From NCBI RefSeq assembly GCF_014192645.1, contig NZ_JACHYE010000004.1, positions 235,572-299,571 of the forward strand: 64,000 nt of DNA. The letters are read 5' to 3'. Position 1 is the stretch's first letter, and each line of letters opens with the position of its first letter. The translations under genes and the position numbers were made by a program. Under the pieces are notes generated by a model, which saw nothing but the letters and a program-made list of their open reading frames with translations, did not search any database and was not told the DNA's origin. Source of the stretch: Herbaspirillum sp. Sphag64 (GTDB lineage: Bacteria; Pseudomonadota; Gammaproteobacteria; Burkholderiales; Burkholderiaceae_D). Below, piece by piece: positions 17,536-27,577 of the stretch.

Positions 17536-18858
17536 ATGTCGTGGCTTGCTGTATTGACGGTATTAATCACATTGTTGCTGCTGATGAGCGGGCGTGCTTC
17601 GCCACTGTTTACGTTCATTGCGGTACCACTGAGCGCCGCAGTGATCGCTGGATTTTCCATTGATCAGATACTTGGATTTGTGTCCCACGGGATGTCAATC
17701 GTTGCGCCGATTGTTGCACTGTTCATCTTTGCGATCCTGTTTTTCAGCACCATGAATGAACAGGGCCTCTTTGATCCCCTGGTGAACTGGGTAGTTCGCT
17801 TTGCCGGTAGTAGTCCTTCGTTGGTCATGATTGCTACCGTCGTTGTCGCCGCGATCTGTCATCTTGATGGTGCGGGTGCAACAACCTATGTCATTACCAT
17901 CACCGCGTTTCTGCCGATCTATCGACGCATTGGTATCAATACACTTCATCTCCCAATGCTCACCGGGATGAGTGCAGGGATCATGAATATGCTTCCCTGG
18001 ACTGCTGCGACCCTACGTGCTGCGAGTGTGATCAAGATGGATCCAGTTGCGTTGTGGCGTCCGCTGGCGATACCTCAGGCTGTCGGGATATTGATCGTCG
18101 TCTGTATTGCTTGGTGGATCGGCAAACGGGAGACGCTGCACCCTATTGAGGCCACCACTCCTGTAACGATCACCGCGGTGGCAGCTGAAGTGGACGAAGC
18201 AAACAAAACAGGCAAAACTGCATCAGCCAAAAAAATGATTGGCTGGCGCTATTTCTTTAACTTCAGCCTGACATTGGCAGTCATTCTCACATTACTGTTC
18301 TTTCCCTACATCCCGAGTGTCTTGGTATTTATGGTTGGGCTGGCCTTGTCTCTGCTAGTCAACTATCGCTCTGCTGGCGCGCAGATGGTGATGGTGAAGC
18401 GTCATTCTGCTGAAGCATTATTGCTGGCCACCGTATTGTTGTGTGCAGGAGTCTTTCTCGGCGTTATCACCAAAAGTGGCATGCTGGATCAACTCTCACT
18501 TCAACTGGTTGCTGTCTTGCCTGCTTCGGCAGCACGTTATCTGCACTTATATCTCGGCGTATTGGCGACACCAATAGGTATGGGTGTAGGGTCTGACTCC
18601 TATTACTTCGGCATTCTTCCTCTCCTGGTAAAGGTCATGGCGCCATTCGGTATTAGCCCTGAGACAGTGGCACGCGCAATGATGATCGGCGAAAACGTTG
18701 GCTTCGCGATCAGTCCAATGATCGCAAGTGCTTACCTGGCGGCGGGATTGGCAGAGGTCGACTTCGGACATCATATCCGACATGCATTTCTTAGAACATG
18801 GCTGGTCGCGCTCGCGGTTCTACTTGTGAGTGTTTTATGCGGTGCCGTCCAGATTTGA
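17536..18858 (+). CDS. CitMHS-family metal-citrate/proton symporter-like transporter
   Basis: A 440-aa inner-membrane transporter with about 12 helices. The family segment CHLDGAGATTYVITITAFLPIY and the helix MLTGMSAGIMNMLPW are typical of CitMHS proteins, which import citrate complexed with Mg2+ or Ca2+ together with H+. Two in-frame ATGs are close together at 17530 and 17536; the GGGG ribosome site at 17524-17527 fits the second better. A hydrophilic loop around ATTPVTITAVAAEVDEANK lies mid-protein. In context the cargo may be a citrate-like carboxylate released or acted on by the hydrolase and tautomerase. Confidence 0.88.
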   Translation: MSWLAVLTVLITLLLLMSGRASPLFTFIAVPLSAAVIAGFSIDQILGFVSHGMSIVAPIVALFIFAILFFSTMNEQGLFDPLVNWVVRFAGSSPSLVMIATVVVAAICHLDGAGATTYVITITAFLPIYRRIGINTLHLPMLTGMSAGIMNMLPWTAATLRAASVIKMDPVALWRPLAIPQAVGILIVVCIAWWIGKRETLHPIEATTPVTITAVAAEVDEANKTGKTASAKKMIGWRYFFNFSLTLAVILTLLFFPYIPSVLVFMVGLALSLLVNYRSAGAQMVMVKRHSAEALLLATVLLCAGVFLGVITKSGMLDQLSLQLVAVLPASAARYLHLYLGVLATPIGMGVGSDSYYFGILPLLVKVMAPFGISPETVARAMMIGENVGFAISPMIASAYLAAGLAEVDFGHHIRHAFLRTWLVALAVLLVSVLCGAVQI

Positions 18859-18954
18859 ATCAATCCCACCTTGGTTAACGCCAGGGCAATCCAATCACCG
18901 ATCTATTTTCGCTACGTGTGCGAGGCACAGGTGTATCTATAACCAGGAGATGAA

Positions 18955-20046
18955 ATGAAACATAAAATAGTTCTTCCCACACTTTGCCTGCTTGCAGGCG
19001 CAGCGCATGCTGATAGCTCTCTTACCTTGTACGGTATTACTGACCTCGGTATCCGCTACAGCAATGGTATCAATGCGAGTAATGCCGCCATTCCAGCACA
19101 ATCCGTTTTGTCGATCGGCAGTGGCATTGATTACACCAGCCGTTGGGGCGTAAAAGGGCTCGAAGATCTCGGGTCCGGGTTGGCAGTCTTGTTTCAGTTA
19201 GAAGGCGGCTTTCTTGCCGACACTGGCGCGACAGCAAAATCCGATAAATTATTTGACCGTCTCTCTTATGTCGGCATGCAATCCGGCCTCGGGACGCTGA
19301 CCATCGGTCGCCAAGCCACGATCCTGGCTGATGCCCTGTCCACAGTTGATCCGCTGGGTATGCGTGACGCCAGCTTCAATCCGAACATCACAATGACCGC
19401 CTTGAGCAATACTGCTTTTGGTACCCATTCACTGGGCACACAATATGGCACCAGCGGCTACAACGATAGCTACTACCGGCTGGACAATATGCTCAAATAC
19501 AGCACGACAAACGGGCCGCTCACCACACGGCTGACGTATTCGGCTGGCGAGGTGGCCGGCAGCACCGAGGCACTGTCGACGATCGGTGGAGGATTGTCTT
19601 ACGAGAATGGGCCATTGGCAATTTCTGGCGCCTTCATGAACTTTCGCAATAATGCCAATCTGGGGCTGGATGCCTACACCATCGGCGCGGCCTACAACAT
19701 GGGTTCCTTTACCCTTAAAGCTAATTATGGCTACAACGTCGCCAATACCGGCAACAACACCCAAACCAAGGCGCGTATTACCTCGGCTGGGGTCACTTAT
19801 GCCATTAATTCCGCGCTATTGCTGACCACTGCCTATTATCAGGTAACGCGAAACAGTACTGGATATATTCAAGACGGCTTTGATCGTGCCTTTGAATTCC
19901 TGGAATATTCACTCTCCAAACAAACATCCGTTTATCTCGAAGCTGACTATACCAAGTGGAAGGGAAATGCCGCTGGAGTGACGGGGAAGTCGACCAATGA
20001 TTCACGTGGTGTCGGGGTGACGCTGGGCATGATGTACAAGTTCTAA
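18955..20046 (+). CDS. Gram-negative general porin (outer membrane)
   Basis: A 363-aa porin of the betaproteobacterial trimeric type. The signal peptide is about residues 1-19 (MKHKIVLPTLCLLAGAAHA). The mature N-terminus SSLTLYGITDLGIRY is the usual first strand, with SRWGVKGLEDLGSGL and FDRLSYVGMQSGLGTLTIGRQ after it, and the C-terminus ends in phenylalanine (MMYKF) as required for outer-membrane insertion. It lies between a citrate-type transporter and a chemoreceptor and probably admits the same nutrient. Confidence 0.93.
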   Translation: MKHKIVLPTLCLLAGAAHADSSLTLYGITDLGIRYSNGINASNAAIPAQSVLSIGSGIDYTSRWGVKGLEDLGSGLAVLFQLEGGFLADTGATAKSDKLFDRLSYVGMQSGLGTLTIGRQATILADALSTVDPLGMRDASFNPNITMTALSNTAFGTHSLGTQYGTSGYNDSYYRLDNMLKYSTTNGPLTTRLTYSAGEVAGSTEALSTIGGGLSYENGPLAISGAFMNFRNNANLGLDAYTIGAAYNMGSFTLKANYGYNVANTGNNTQTKARITSAGVTYAINSALLLTTAYYQVTRNSTGYIQDGFDRAFEFLEYSLSKQTSVYLEADYTKWKGNAAGVTGKSTNDSRGVGVTLGMMYKF

Positions 20047-20112
20047 CACCTTGCGCATGCTGATGGCAGTTTTCTGGTTCTGATTCCCCGCGATAGGCGG
20101 TTGGAGGTTGAT

Positions 20113-21921
20113 ATGTCGTTCTCGATCCGTTCTAAAATCCTGCTCATCATGACGAGCACGGTGATCTTTTCACTGGCCTTAACAAGCAGCGCGATTTATA
20201 TCTTGGTGCGTTTGGATAGTCAAAAAGCGATTCATCAGAATCTGGAGTCGATAACGACAGCAAACGCGCTTGCTGTCGGTGAGTGGAGCGCAGCCAAGGC
20301 AACTGCCGTGGCTGCGATTGCGGAAGAGCTTGAACCAGGGGACCCGCGAATGCTGGTCAAGAGTTTGATGAAATCAGGGGGATTTTCCGTTGTCGCCGCC
20401 GGCTGGAAAGACAAGTCGTATACGTCCACCACACCCGGTTTGCCCAAGGACTTTGATCCCACCACACGTCTTTGGTACCAAGAGAGCCTGCGCAATCAGG
20501 TATCCCAGATCACCAAACCTTATCGATCTGCAACTGGCGTCATTCTGGTCTCATTTACCTCTCCGATAATGCGTGAAGGCAGAGCTGATGGGGCTCTCGG
20601 TGGTGGCGTATCGCTGGACAAGGTCAGTAAAGTCGTCGCTTCGATACATCCGACGCCATCCAGTATTGGTTTCGTCGTTGATCGTGACGGGCTCATCATT
20701 GCCCATCCTGATGAAAAACAGCTTCTCAAGTCTGTTAGCGCGCTGGTGCCGGCGCTGACGCCATCGACATTAGCATCCATGGCGGCAACCAGTCAGTTGC
20801 TGGAAGCCGACCTGGAGGGCAAAGGCAAACTAATACGGATACGTTCAATTCCGGGAACAGACTGGCTATTGATTGTGTCGCTTGATCGTTACGAAGCGAG
20901 TGCAGGTATGCGCAGTGTGCTGAGAGCATCCATCATCGCTGTGCTGGTATTGGCAACGGCAGCAAGTTTGCTCAGTATGTTGTTAACTGCACGTTCATTC
21001 CGTCGGCTTTCCGAGGCACGCAATGCAATGGAAGAAATCAGCTCAGGAACTGGCGATTTGACGCGCCGACTCCCGGTGACAGGACGCGACGAGGTCACGC
21101 AGATAGCGTTATCGTTCAACACCTTCGTCGAGAAAATTGCCGGCGTGATGAAGCAGATTCGTGAAGGTAGCGCCCAGGTATCGATGGCAACGAATGACAT
21201 TGAATCGGGAAACCGTGATCTGTCTATGCGTACAGAAATCGCAGCAGGCAATTTGCAGGAAACTTCCGCCTCGCTGGAGCAACTCACAGGCGCGGTCGGT
21301 AACTCAGCCGACGCTTCCACGCAAGTTGCCAGGCTTGCCAAAATTGCCAGCGAACGGGCACTTTCAGGTCAGCAGGTCATGCTGGGTGTTGTTGCAACTA
21401 TGAATGAGATTGGCAAGTCCTCCGACAATATCGTCAATATCATCAGTGTGATTGACGGGATTGCATTCCAGACCAATATCCTTGCACTGAACGCCTCGGT
21501 TGAAGCGGCCCGGGCTGGGGAAAACGGTCGTGGCTTCGCAGTCGTCGCCAATGAAGTGCGCAATCTCGCTCAGCGTAGTGCCGTTGCCGCCAAGGAAATC
21601 AAAGAATTGATCACCGTCTCGGAGTCAAGCGTCGCCTCTGGTAGTGAGCGGGTAAAGGAAGCGGGGCGCAGCATGGCAGAGATTGTTGACGTGGTTCATC
21701 AGGTCTCCAAGATCATCGATGAGATCAATGTATCCATGCGTGAACAAAGTCAGGGTATTAGTCAGATCAACCTGGCCGTCGCGGAGATGGATCATTCCAC
21801 CCAGCAAAATGCGGCATTGGTTGAGCAGGCCGCAGCCGCCTCGGTGACACTCAAAAGTGAGGCAGCCAGATTGAACGACATGGTTGCCTTGTTCCGGCTG
21901 GAGCATGAGCAGTTACCGTGA
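20113..21921 (+). CDS. Methyl-accepting chemotaxis protein with Cache sensor domain
   Basis: A 602-aa chemoreceptor. TM1 is at about residues 9-32, followed by a roughly 245-residue periplasmic double-Cache domain (segments [15 protein letters not shown] and [16 protein letters not shown] are typical), TM2, HAMP and the methyl-accepting domain with tip [20 protein letters not shown]. Double-Cache domains usually bind amino or organic acids. The ATG at 20113 has a GGAGGT ribosome site 4 bases upstream; the TTG at 20101 is not needed. It follows the porin by 66 bases and probably senses the ligand of this cluster. Confidence 0.92.
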   Translation: MSFSIRSKILLIMTSTVIFSLALTSSAIYILVRLDSQKAIHQNLESITTANALAVGEWSAAKATAVAAIAEELEPGDPRMLVKSLMKSGGFSVVAAGWKDKSYTSTTPGLPKDFDPTTRLWYQESLRNQVSQITKPYRSATGVILVSFTSPIMREGRADGALGGGVSLDKVSKVVASIHPTPSSIGFVVDRDGLIIAHPDEKQLLKSVSALVPALTPSTLASMAATSQLLEADLEGKGKLIRIRSIPGTDWLLIVSLDRYEASAGMRSVLRASIIAVLVLATAASLLSMLLTARSFRRLSEARNAMEEISSGTGDLTRRLPVTGRDEVTQIALSFNTFVEKIAGVMKQIREGSAQVSMATNDIESGNRDLSMRTEIAAGNLQETSASLEQLTGAVGNSADASTQVARLAKIASERALSGQQVMLGVVATMNEIGKSSDNIVNIISVIDGIAFQTNILALNASVEAARAGENGRGFAVVANEVRNLAQRSAVAAKEIKELITVSESSVASGSERVKEAGRSMAEIVDVVHQVSKIIDEINVSMREQSQGISQINLAVAEMDHSTQQNAALVEQAAAASVTLKSEAARLNDMVALFRLEHEQLP

Positions 21922-22037
21922 CAAGCTGCTGCGAGGCAGTATCATCGTATTGCACTGGGTGCGCTTATACTCATGATCTAGTACCTTTCAATGCCGTCCT
22001 AAATCTGAATAAGCTCTAGTCCCAGCCCTATCCGACC

Positions 22038-23159
22038 ATGCGCGCATCCGTCAATCCCGACAGCCAGTTTCATGATGCTGTTGAGCCAGTTGAGTCTGAG
22101 ATATCGTCAGGCAATGAGATCATCGACCGCCTTGATCGCAGTCCCGCGGTCAAATCACGCAAGCGCAATAGCACGGACAACAATGCTGAGCTCAGTATTG
22201 GTTTTCTGCTGTGGCCGCGCTTCCCACTGTTCTCGCTAGCTGGCTTTTGCGACGCCTTGCGTCATGCTGCCGATGTCGGCGATCAAAGCCGTCCATTGCG
22301 ATGCTCCTGGAAGATCGTTGGTGTCGAGCATGAGCAGGTTATCGCCAGCTGCGGCATCCCGGTTTCCGTCCAGGAATCCTTGTCCGCGCCTGAACAGTTT
22401 GACTATCTGGTTGTCATCGGCGGCTTGTTATCGCATATGGAGCAGGTCGATAAACGTTACTGGCAATACCTGCATCAAGTCGCTGAGGCAGGTATTCCGA
22501 TCATCGGTATGTGCACCGGCAGTTTCATTCTGGCGCAGGCAGGTTTGCTTGACGACCGCGTCGCCTGTGTGCACGCCTTCCATTTTGATGACTACCGTCG
22601 AATGTTCCCTGCCTTGCGAGTGATTACCAATGCGGACTACCTGATCGATGGCGACCGTATAACCTGCGCCGGTGGTGTCTCCGTGATCGAACTGGCCGCG
22701 CAATTGATTCATCTGCATTGCGGCCCTGATCGCGCCTCCAAGGTCATTTATCAGATGACAGTGACGCGTCATGGTGGGCGACCTTTTGTGGAACGTCGCA
22801 AGGCGCTAGGATATTTCACACTCAACGATGTCAGCATTCGCCATTGCGTCATGCTAATGGAAGAAAATCTGGAAGCCCCGCTCACCATCGCCACGTTGGC
22901 CGAACTGGTTGGCGTCAGTGTGCGCCAGCTGGGGCGCAAATTTCAGGATGAGCTGGATATTGCACCGCAGGAGTTTTATCGTCTGATGCGTTTGCGCTAT
23001 GCACGCTGGCTACTGCTCACAACGGATAAGGCAATCACTGCCATTGCCTATGAATGCGGCTTTGCCGATGCTTCGCATTTCATCCGTGGCTTCAAACAAG
23101 TTTATGGCGTTCCACCAGCCAAGCTGCGCAGCGCCGTCAGCGACCACACTTCCGAATAA
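22038..23159 (+). CDS. GlxA/ArgR-type AraC-family regulator (DJ-1/PfpI domain plus HTH)
   Basis: A 373-aa regulator. After a 50-residue disordered N-terminus, a glutamine-amidotransferase-like DJ-1/PfpI domain (about 55-230) contains the GMCTGSFILAQAGLLDD elbow. An AraC double helix-turn-helix follows (about 270-365, ending AITAIAYECGFADASHFIRGFKQVYG). This is the layout of Pseudomonas ArgR and of GlxA and GbdR, which govern amino acid or quaternary amine use. It is followed, all on the same strand, by a polar amino acid ABC transporter and an asparaginase, which it probably activates. Confidence 0.88.
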   Translation: MRASVNPDSQFHDAVEPVESEISSGNEIIDRLDRSPAVKSRKRNSTDNNAELSIGFLLWPRFPLFSLAGFCDALRHAADVGDQSRPLRCSWKIVGVEHEQVIASCGIPVSVQESLSAPEQFDYLVVIGGLLSHMEQVDKRYWQYLHQVAEAGIPIIGMCTGSFILAQAGLLDDRVACVHAFHFDDYRRMFPALRVITNADYLIDGDRITCAGGVSVIELAAQLIHLHCGPDRASKVIYQMTVTRHGGRPFVERRKALGYFTLNDVSIRHCVMLMEENLEAPLTIATLAELVGVSVRQLGRKFQDELDIAPQEFYRLMRLRYARWLLLTTDKAITAIAYECGFADASHFIRGFKQVYGVPPAKLRSAVSDHTSE

Positions 23160-23367
23160 TCCCCTCACTGTTCGCTGCCAGAGACCACCACGCCTGACGT
23201 AGCGGTCCGTTTTTCATTTTTATGCAAGCAACTCTCATGAGAAGTTTGGATGTCCTAAACGTTCTATTTTTTTGCGATAAGGTGCAATTCCCAGAGCGTT
23301 CCCCTGACATAAAGTTGATCCCGTCATGGAAGATTCCATGCGGTCAAATTCATCCAGGGAGGGTTCA

Positions 23368-24231
23368 ATGAAGATCAAGTTCACAAGTAGACTGATGGTC
23401 TGTATGCTCAGTTGTGCAGCCATGGCGGTGGCTTCAGCACAGACGGCCAACACTATCGACGCCGGCACGCTGGGCATTGCCTTCACCGGCGATATGCCTG
23501 GCACCGGTTACCAGGACGGGAAGATGGTTGGATTCGATGGCGAAGTGCTGCAGCAAAGTGCCGATGCCCTGAAGTTGAAGATCCGCCCGGCTTTGATGGA
23601 GTGGTCTGCCACCATCGCCTCGGTGCAATCGAAACGGGTCGACATCATGGGGGGCACCATGGGCTGGACTGAGCAGCGCTCCCGGATCATGCTGCTGACC
23701 GATCCTATCATGTATTTCAAGAATGGCATCACGCAAACTGCCGGCACTAACTGGACACGGCTATCCGATCTGGAAAACAAAAAGGTGGGCACCATCACCG
23801 GCTTTTCCTTTATTCCTGAACTACGCAAGATCTCCGGTCTGCAACTGTCCCTTTACGATACTTCAGACGCCGCTGTGCGCGACCTGATTGCTGGCCGTAT
23901 TGATGCGGTCATCGGCGATCCGCCAGTCATGCAATACGCGATCTCGCGCAATCCGCAATGGAAGCTGCATTTCAATGCCTTCAGTGACAACAATCCTGAC
24001 TATCCCTTGCTGACCGGTCTGGGGCAGGTGGTGTTCGGCATCAACAAGGATAACCCCTCGTTGCTGCAAGCCGTCAACGGCGAAATCGCCAAGTTATGGA
24101 AGAGCTGCGAGTTGAAGAAAATCGGCGCACGCTACGGCCTCACGCAGGATGTCTGGTACAAGCCGGACGGCAAGAATTTCCGTGCCGGCGTTGACCGACC
24201 TGCCAACTGGTCCTTGCCAACCTGCCAATAA
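23368..24231 (+). CDS. Polar amino acid ABC transporter, periplasmic binding protein
   Basis: A 287-aa secreted binding protein of family 3. The signal peptide ends near residue 24 (MVCMLSCAAMAVASA). The mature part shows GTLGIAFTGDMPGTGYQDGKMVGFDGEV and MGGTMGWTEQRSRIMLLTDPI, typical of the class. The ATG at 23368 with AGGGAGGG upstream was preferred over 23326. The partner ATPase and two permeases follow, so the system is complete. Asparagine, aspartate or glutamine are the likely ligands, given the asparaginase at the end of the unit. Confidence 0.9.
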   Translation: MKIKFTSRLMVCMLSCAAMAVASAQTANTIDAGTLGIAFTGDMPGTGYQDGKMVGFDGEVLQQSADALKLKIRPALMEWSATIASVQSKRVDIMGGTMGWTEQRSRIMLLTDPIMYFKNGITQTAGTNWTRLSDLENKKVGTITGFSFIPELRKISGLQLSLYDTSDAAVRDLIAGRIDAVIGDPPVMQYAISRNPQWKLHFNAFSDNNPDYPLLTGLGQVVFGINKDNPSLLQAVNGEIAKLWKSCELKKIGARYGLTQDVWYKPDGKNFRAGVDRPANWSLPTCQ

Positions 24232-24335
24232 GCGCCGCCTGACATCCGTCATCGCGATCACAATCACAATAAAAGTCAGGTGTCCGCGCGCCCTGTGTGG
24301 GCGGATACCGGCAAGATCTCCATGAGTTCACTATC

Positions 24336-25133
24336 ATGAACATGCCACTGTTGCGGGTCGATAACCTGCACAAGCAATACGGAAATGTGGAAATCCTCAA
24401 AGGTATTTCCTTCGACCTGATGCGACGGGAGACAGTTGCCATCATCGGTCCTAGCGGCTCCGGTAAATCGACCTGCCTGCGCTGCATCAATTATCTGGAA
24501 CTGCCGAGCATCGGTCACATTTATCTTGAGCAAGAAATCATCGGTGAAAAGAAGCTGCGTGACGGTAGCCTGCGTCGTATGAATGACACCGAACTGGCAC
24601 CACAACGTCAGGAAATTGCCATGGTGTTTCAGCTTTTTTATCTCTGGCCTCATCTCACGGTACGTGACAATGTCGCCATCGGCCCGATGAAGGTACGTGG
24701 CCTGTCACGTGAACAAGCATACGAACTGGCTGATGCCATGCTCGACAAAGTACAAATGCGTCACAAGGCAGATGCCTATCCCGATCGCCTCTCCGGTGGA
24801 CAGCAGCAACGCGTGGCCATCGCCCGGGCACTCGCGCAGCAGCCCAAGGTGATCCTGTTCGATGAGCCCACTTCCGCACTTGATCCTGAACTTGTTGGCG
24901 AGGTTCTCAATGTGATCAAAACGCTGGCGCAGGAAGATCGCTCCATGATTCTGGTCACGCATGAAATCCGCTTTGCCCGCGAAGTTGCCGATCGCGTGAT
25001 TTTCATGGATGGTGGCAAGATCATCGAGCAGGGTACGCCACAGCAGGTGATTGACCATCCCCAACATGAGCGCACTCGCTGCTTTCTCGGACAACTCGAG
25101 AGCGGCTACGATCTGCAGGGAGCTACGGTATGA
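24336..25133 (+). CDS. Polar amino acid ABC transporter ATP-binding protein (GlnQ/HisP type)
   Basis: A 265-aa ABC ATPase. Walker A is GPSGSGKST, the Q-loop is AMVFQLFYLWPHLTV, the signature is LSGGQQQRVAIARA, Walker B is VILFDEPTSALDPE, and the H-loop is ILVTHEIRFAREVADR. The Q-loop has tyrosine-leucine-tryptophan where most relatives have NLFPH. Its stop overlaps the start of the first permease by ATGA (25130-25133). The start could also be ATG 24342. Confidence 0.93.
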   Translation: MNMPLLRVDNLHKQYGNVEILKGISFDLMRRETVAIIGPSGSGKSTCLRCINYLELPSIGHIYLEQEIIGEKKLRDGSLRRMNDTELAPQRQEIAMVFQLFYLWPHLTVRDNVAIGPMKVRGLSREQAYELADAMLDKVQMRHKADAYPDRLSGGQQQRVAIARALAQQPKVILFDEPTSALDPELVGEVLNVIKTLAQEDRSMILVTHEIRFAREVADRVIFMDGGKIIEQGTPQQVIDHPQHERTRCFLGQLESGYDLQGATV

Positions 25134-25789
25134 ATGAGCTTGTCAGCATACGGCTGCTACACATTCTGCCGCTACTCATCTCCGGCGCATGGACCGCCTT
25201 GCAGATAGCCGTGGGGGCGTTTGTGGTTGCTGGTATCGGCGGCCTGCTCGTAGGTACTGCCGCCACCTTCGCCCGATCACGCTGGCTCAAGTGGTTGATC
25301 TCTGCCTATGGTGAATGGTTGCGCAATGTCCCCGCACTGGCACACGTGTTTATTCTGTACTTCGGCTTACCGGCCGTGGGCATCCGGCTGGGCGCCATGA
25401 GCGCCGCCATCATCGGTCTTGGTATGATCGGGACAGCCGTCTTGGCAGACGTGTTTCAGGCAGGGTTTCGTTCACTACACGTTGGACAGAGCGAGGCAGC
25501 GCTGGCAATCGGCATGACGCCGTTCCAGAACTGGCGCTACATCATGCTGCCGCAAGTGTTGCGCAACACGCTCGGGCCGCTCAGCAACTACGCGGCACAA
25601 CTGGTAAAGGACACTTCGATAGCCTCGGCTATTGCCGCACCGGAAATCATGTTCTTTGCGCGCAATCTGGTGACATCGACCTTCGATACCTCACTGATCT
25701 ACCTCGCGGTAATCCTGATTTATATCGTGATGATCTTGCCTATCGGTGCAGGTGTATTACGGCATGAACGTCGTTGGAGGAGGGTGTGA
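25130..25789 (+). CDS. Polar amino acid ABC transporter permease (HisM/GlnP type), first subunit
   Basis: A 219-aa membrane protein with about five helices and the EAA-loop EAALAIGMTPFQNWRYIMLPQ that contacts the ATPase. It overlaps the ATPase gene by 4 bases and the second permease gene by 1 base (TGATG), so the three are translationally coupled. Confidence 0.92.
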   Translation: MNELVSIRLLHILPLLISGAWTALQIAVGAFVVAGIGGLLVGTAATFARSRWLKWLISAYGEWLRNVPALAHVFILYFGLPAVGIRLGAMSAAIIGLGMIGTAVLADVFQAGFRSLHVGQSEAALAIGMTPFQNWRYIMLPQVLRNTLGPLSNYAAQLVKDTSIASAIAAPEIMFFARNLVTSTFDTSLIYLAVILIYIVMILPIGAGVLRHERRWRRV

Positions 25790-26472
25790 TGCTTGAATTT
25801 ATGTTGCACTATCAAGACTACCTGGCCGATTGGATGCCACGTCTCATGGCAGGTGTCAGGACAACCGCAGCGCTATCGATACTGGGTTTCTTGCTTGCCT
25901 TACTACTCGGAAGCTTACTTGCTGCGGCGCTGATGAACCGACGTCGCTGGGTTCGGTCTCCTGCCATGGCATTGGTCCAGGTGATGCGGGCAATTCCTTT
26001 ACTGGCGCTGTTGTTATCACTTTATTTCGGCTTGCCACCGCTGGGGATTACCTTGCGTGGCTTCGATGCTGGCGTACTGGGATTGGGGCTGATCGGAAGC
26101 GCCTACATTGCTGAAATCGTACGTGGCAGCCTTACTGCCCTGCATCACGGGCAGCGTGAGGCAGCGCTTGCAACCGGGATGACACCGCGTGCGGCAATGC
26201 TGCACATTCTGCTACCGCAAGCGGCACGCAGCATGTTGCCACCGCTGATGATCACCTTCGTTTCGCTCCTCAAGGATACCTCCTTATGTGCGCTCATTGC
26301 CACTGATGAGTTGATGCTAGCGGCAAAGGCGATTGCTTCGGAATCATTTCTGCCACTACAGATTTTCATCCTGGCTGGTCTGTTTTATTTCGCCGTGGCG
26401 TGGCCGTTGTCGATGCTGGCACGGCTGCTGGAAAAGCGTCTGCGTCGTGATCTGCGCCGCGTCGGTAATTAA
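25789..26472 (+). CDS. Polar amino acid ABC transporter permease, second subunit
   Basis: A 227-aa membrane protein with the EAA-loop EAALATGMTPRAAMLHILLPQ and about five helices, paralogous to the preceding permease. The start ATG 25789 shares a base with the preceding stop and follows a GGAGGAGGG ribosome site. The two permeases probably form a heterodimer. Confidence 0.92.
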   Translation: MLEFMLHYQDYLADWMPRLMAGVRTTAALSILGFLLALLLGSLLAAALMNRRRWVRSPAMALVQVMRAIPLLALLLSLYFGLPPLGITLRGFDAGVLGLGLIGSAYIAEIVRGSLTALHHGQREAALATGMTPRAAMLHILLPQAARSMLPPLMITFVSLLKDTSLCALIATDELMLAAKAIASESFLPLQIFILAGLFYFAVAWPLSMLARLLEKRLRRDLRRVGN

Positions 26473-26513
26473 ACAATGTCGAGACCTCCCATGAATCGGA
26501 TCATTGCTCTCCC

Positions 26514-27524
26514 ATGACGATCACCCACCATAAACCGCATATCGTACTCATCGGCACCGGCGGCACTATTGCTGGACGCGGTGAAAGCACCGTAAATGCA
26601 TCGGCCTACGATTGCTCGGTGTTACCGATTGAAGAGATTCTTGCCAGTGTCGAAGCCGCCTCAGAGATTGCGCATATTGGTGCTGAGCAACTGTTTCAGA
26701 TGGGTTCTGAAAACTTTGGCAGCCAGCAATTGCTAACGCTGGCAAAGCGTGTCTCTGCCTTGCTCAAGCGTGATGACGTTGACGGCATCGTCATCACGCA
26801 TGGCACCGACACCATGGAAGAGACCGCTTACTTTTTGCATCTCACGCTCGACAGCGACAAGCCCGTGGTATTCGTCGGCGCCATGCGGCCGCCCTCGGCA
26901 CTCAGTGGTGACGGTCCATTGAATCTGTATAACGCCATCGTAGTTGCCTCCAGCCCCAAGGCACGTGGCAAAGGGACGCTACTGGTCTGCAACGACGAGA
27001 TTCATACCGCACGCGACGTCTCCAAGCAAAATACCTTCAAACTGGAAGCCTTCAGCTCGCCGTACGGTCCGTTGGGTGTAGTGGTGGAGGGTGAGGCATT
27101 GTTCTACCGCGCGCCTGTGCGACCGCATACAGTCCACACAGACTGGTCGATAGAACAGATCGCCACGCTACCCGAAGTTGGTGTGGTGTATGCCCACGGT
27201 GGCGTGCGCCCAGGCTTGATCAAGGCCATGATCGATGGTGGCGTCAGCGCGATCATCTACGCTGGTACTGGCAACGGTAATGTTGCCCAATCGCTGGTGG
27301 ATAGCCTGCGGCAGGCGCGCAACCGCGGTATCCATATTGTGCGCGCTTCACGCACAGGTAGTGGCGTGGTCGTGCGCAATGGTGCGCAACCCGATGACGC
27401 CTACGATTGGTTGGTGGTCGGAGACCAGATTGCGCATAAGGCCCGCATCCTGATGATGGTGGCACTCAGTCTGAATCGCGAATGCAGTACGACCGAGTTG
27501 CAGCGTATTTTGAGGGATTACTAA
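26514..27524 (+). CDS. L-asparaginase (type II-like sequence, cytosolic)
   Basis: A 336-aa asparaginase that hydrolyses L-asparagine, and often some glutamine, to aspartate and ammonia. The nucleophile Thr15 is in GTGGTIAG, and the second triad motif VITHGTDTMEETA gives Thr98 and Asp99. The segment GAMRPPSALSGDGPLNLYNA is typical. No signal peptide precedes the motif, so the enzyme should be cytosolic although the sequence resembles the periplasmic class. It follows the ABC operon by 41 bases, which argues that the transporter brings in asparagine or a relative. Confidence 0.92.
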   Translation: MTITHHKPHIVLIGTGGTIAGRGESTVNASAYDCSVLPIEEILASVEAASEIAHIGAEQLFQMGSENFGSQQLLTLAKRVSALLKRDDVDGIVITHGTDTMEETAYFLHLTLDSDKPVVFVGAMRPPSALSGDGPLNLYNAIVVASSPKARGKGTLLVCNDEIHTARDVSKQNTFKLEAFSSPYGPLGVVVEGEALFYRAPVRPHTVHTDWSIEQIATLPEVGVVYAHGGVRPGLIKAMIDGGVSAIIYAGTGNGNVAQSLVDSLRQARNRGIHIVRASRTGSGVVVRNGAQPDDAYDWLVVGDQIAHKARILMMVALSLNRECSTTELQRILRDY

Positions 27525-27577
27525 CCTGCCATGCGAGACCACATTGGTCATGCTGCAGACAGTAATCTCCCTTTAAC

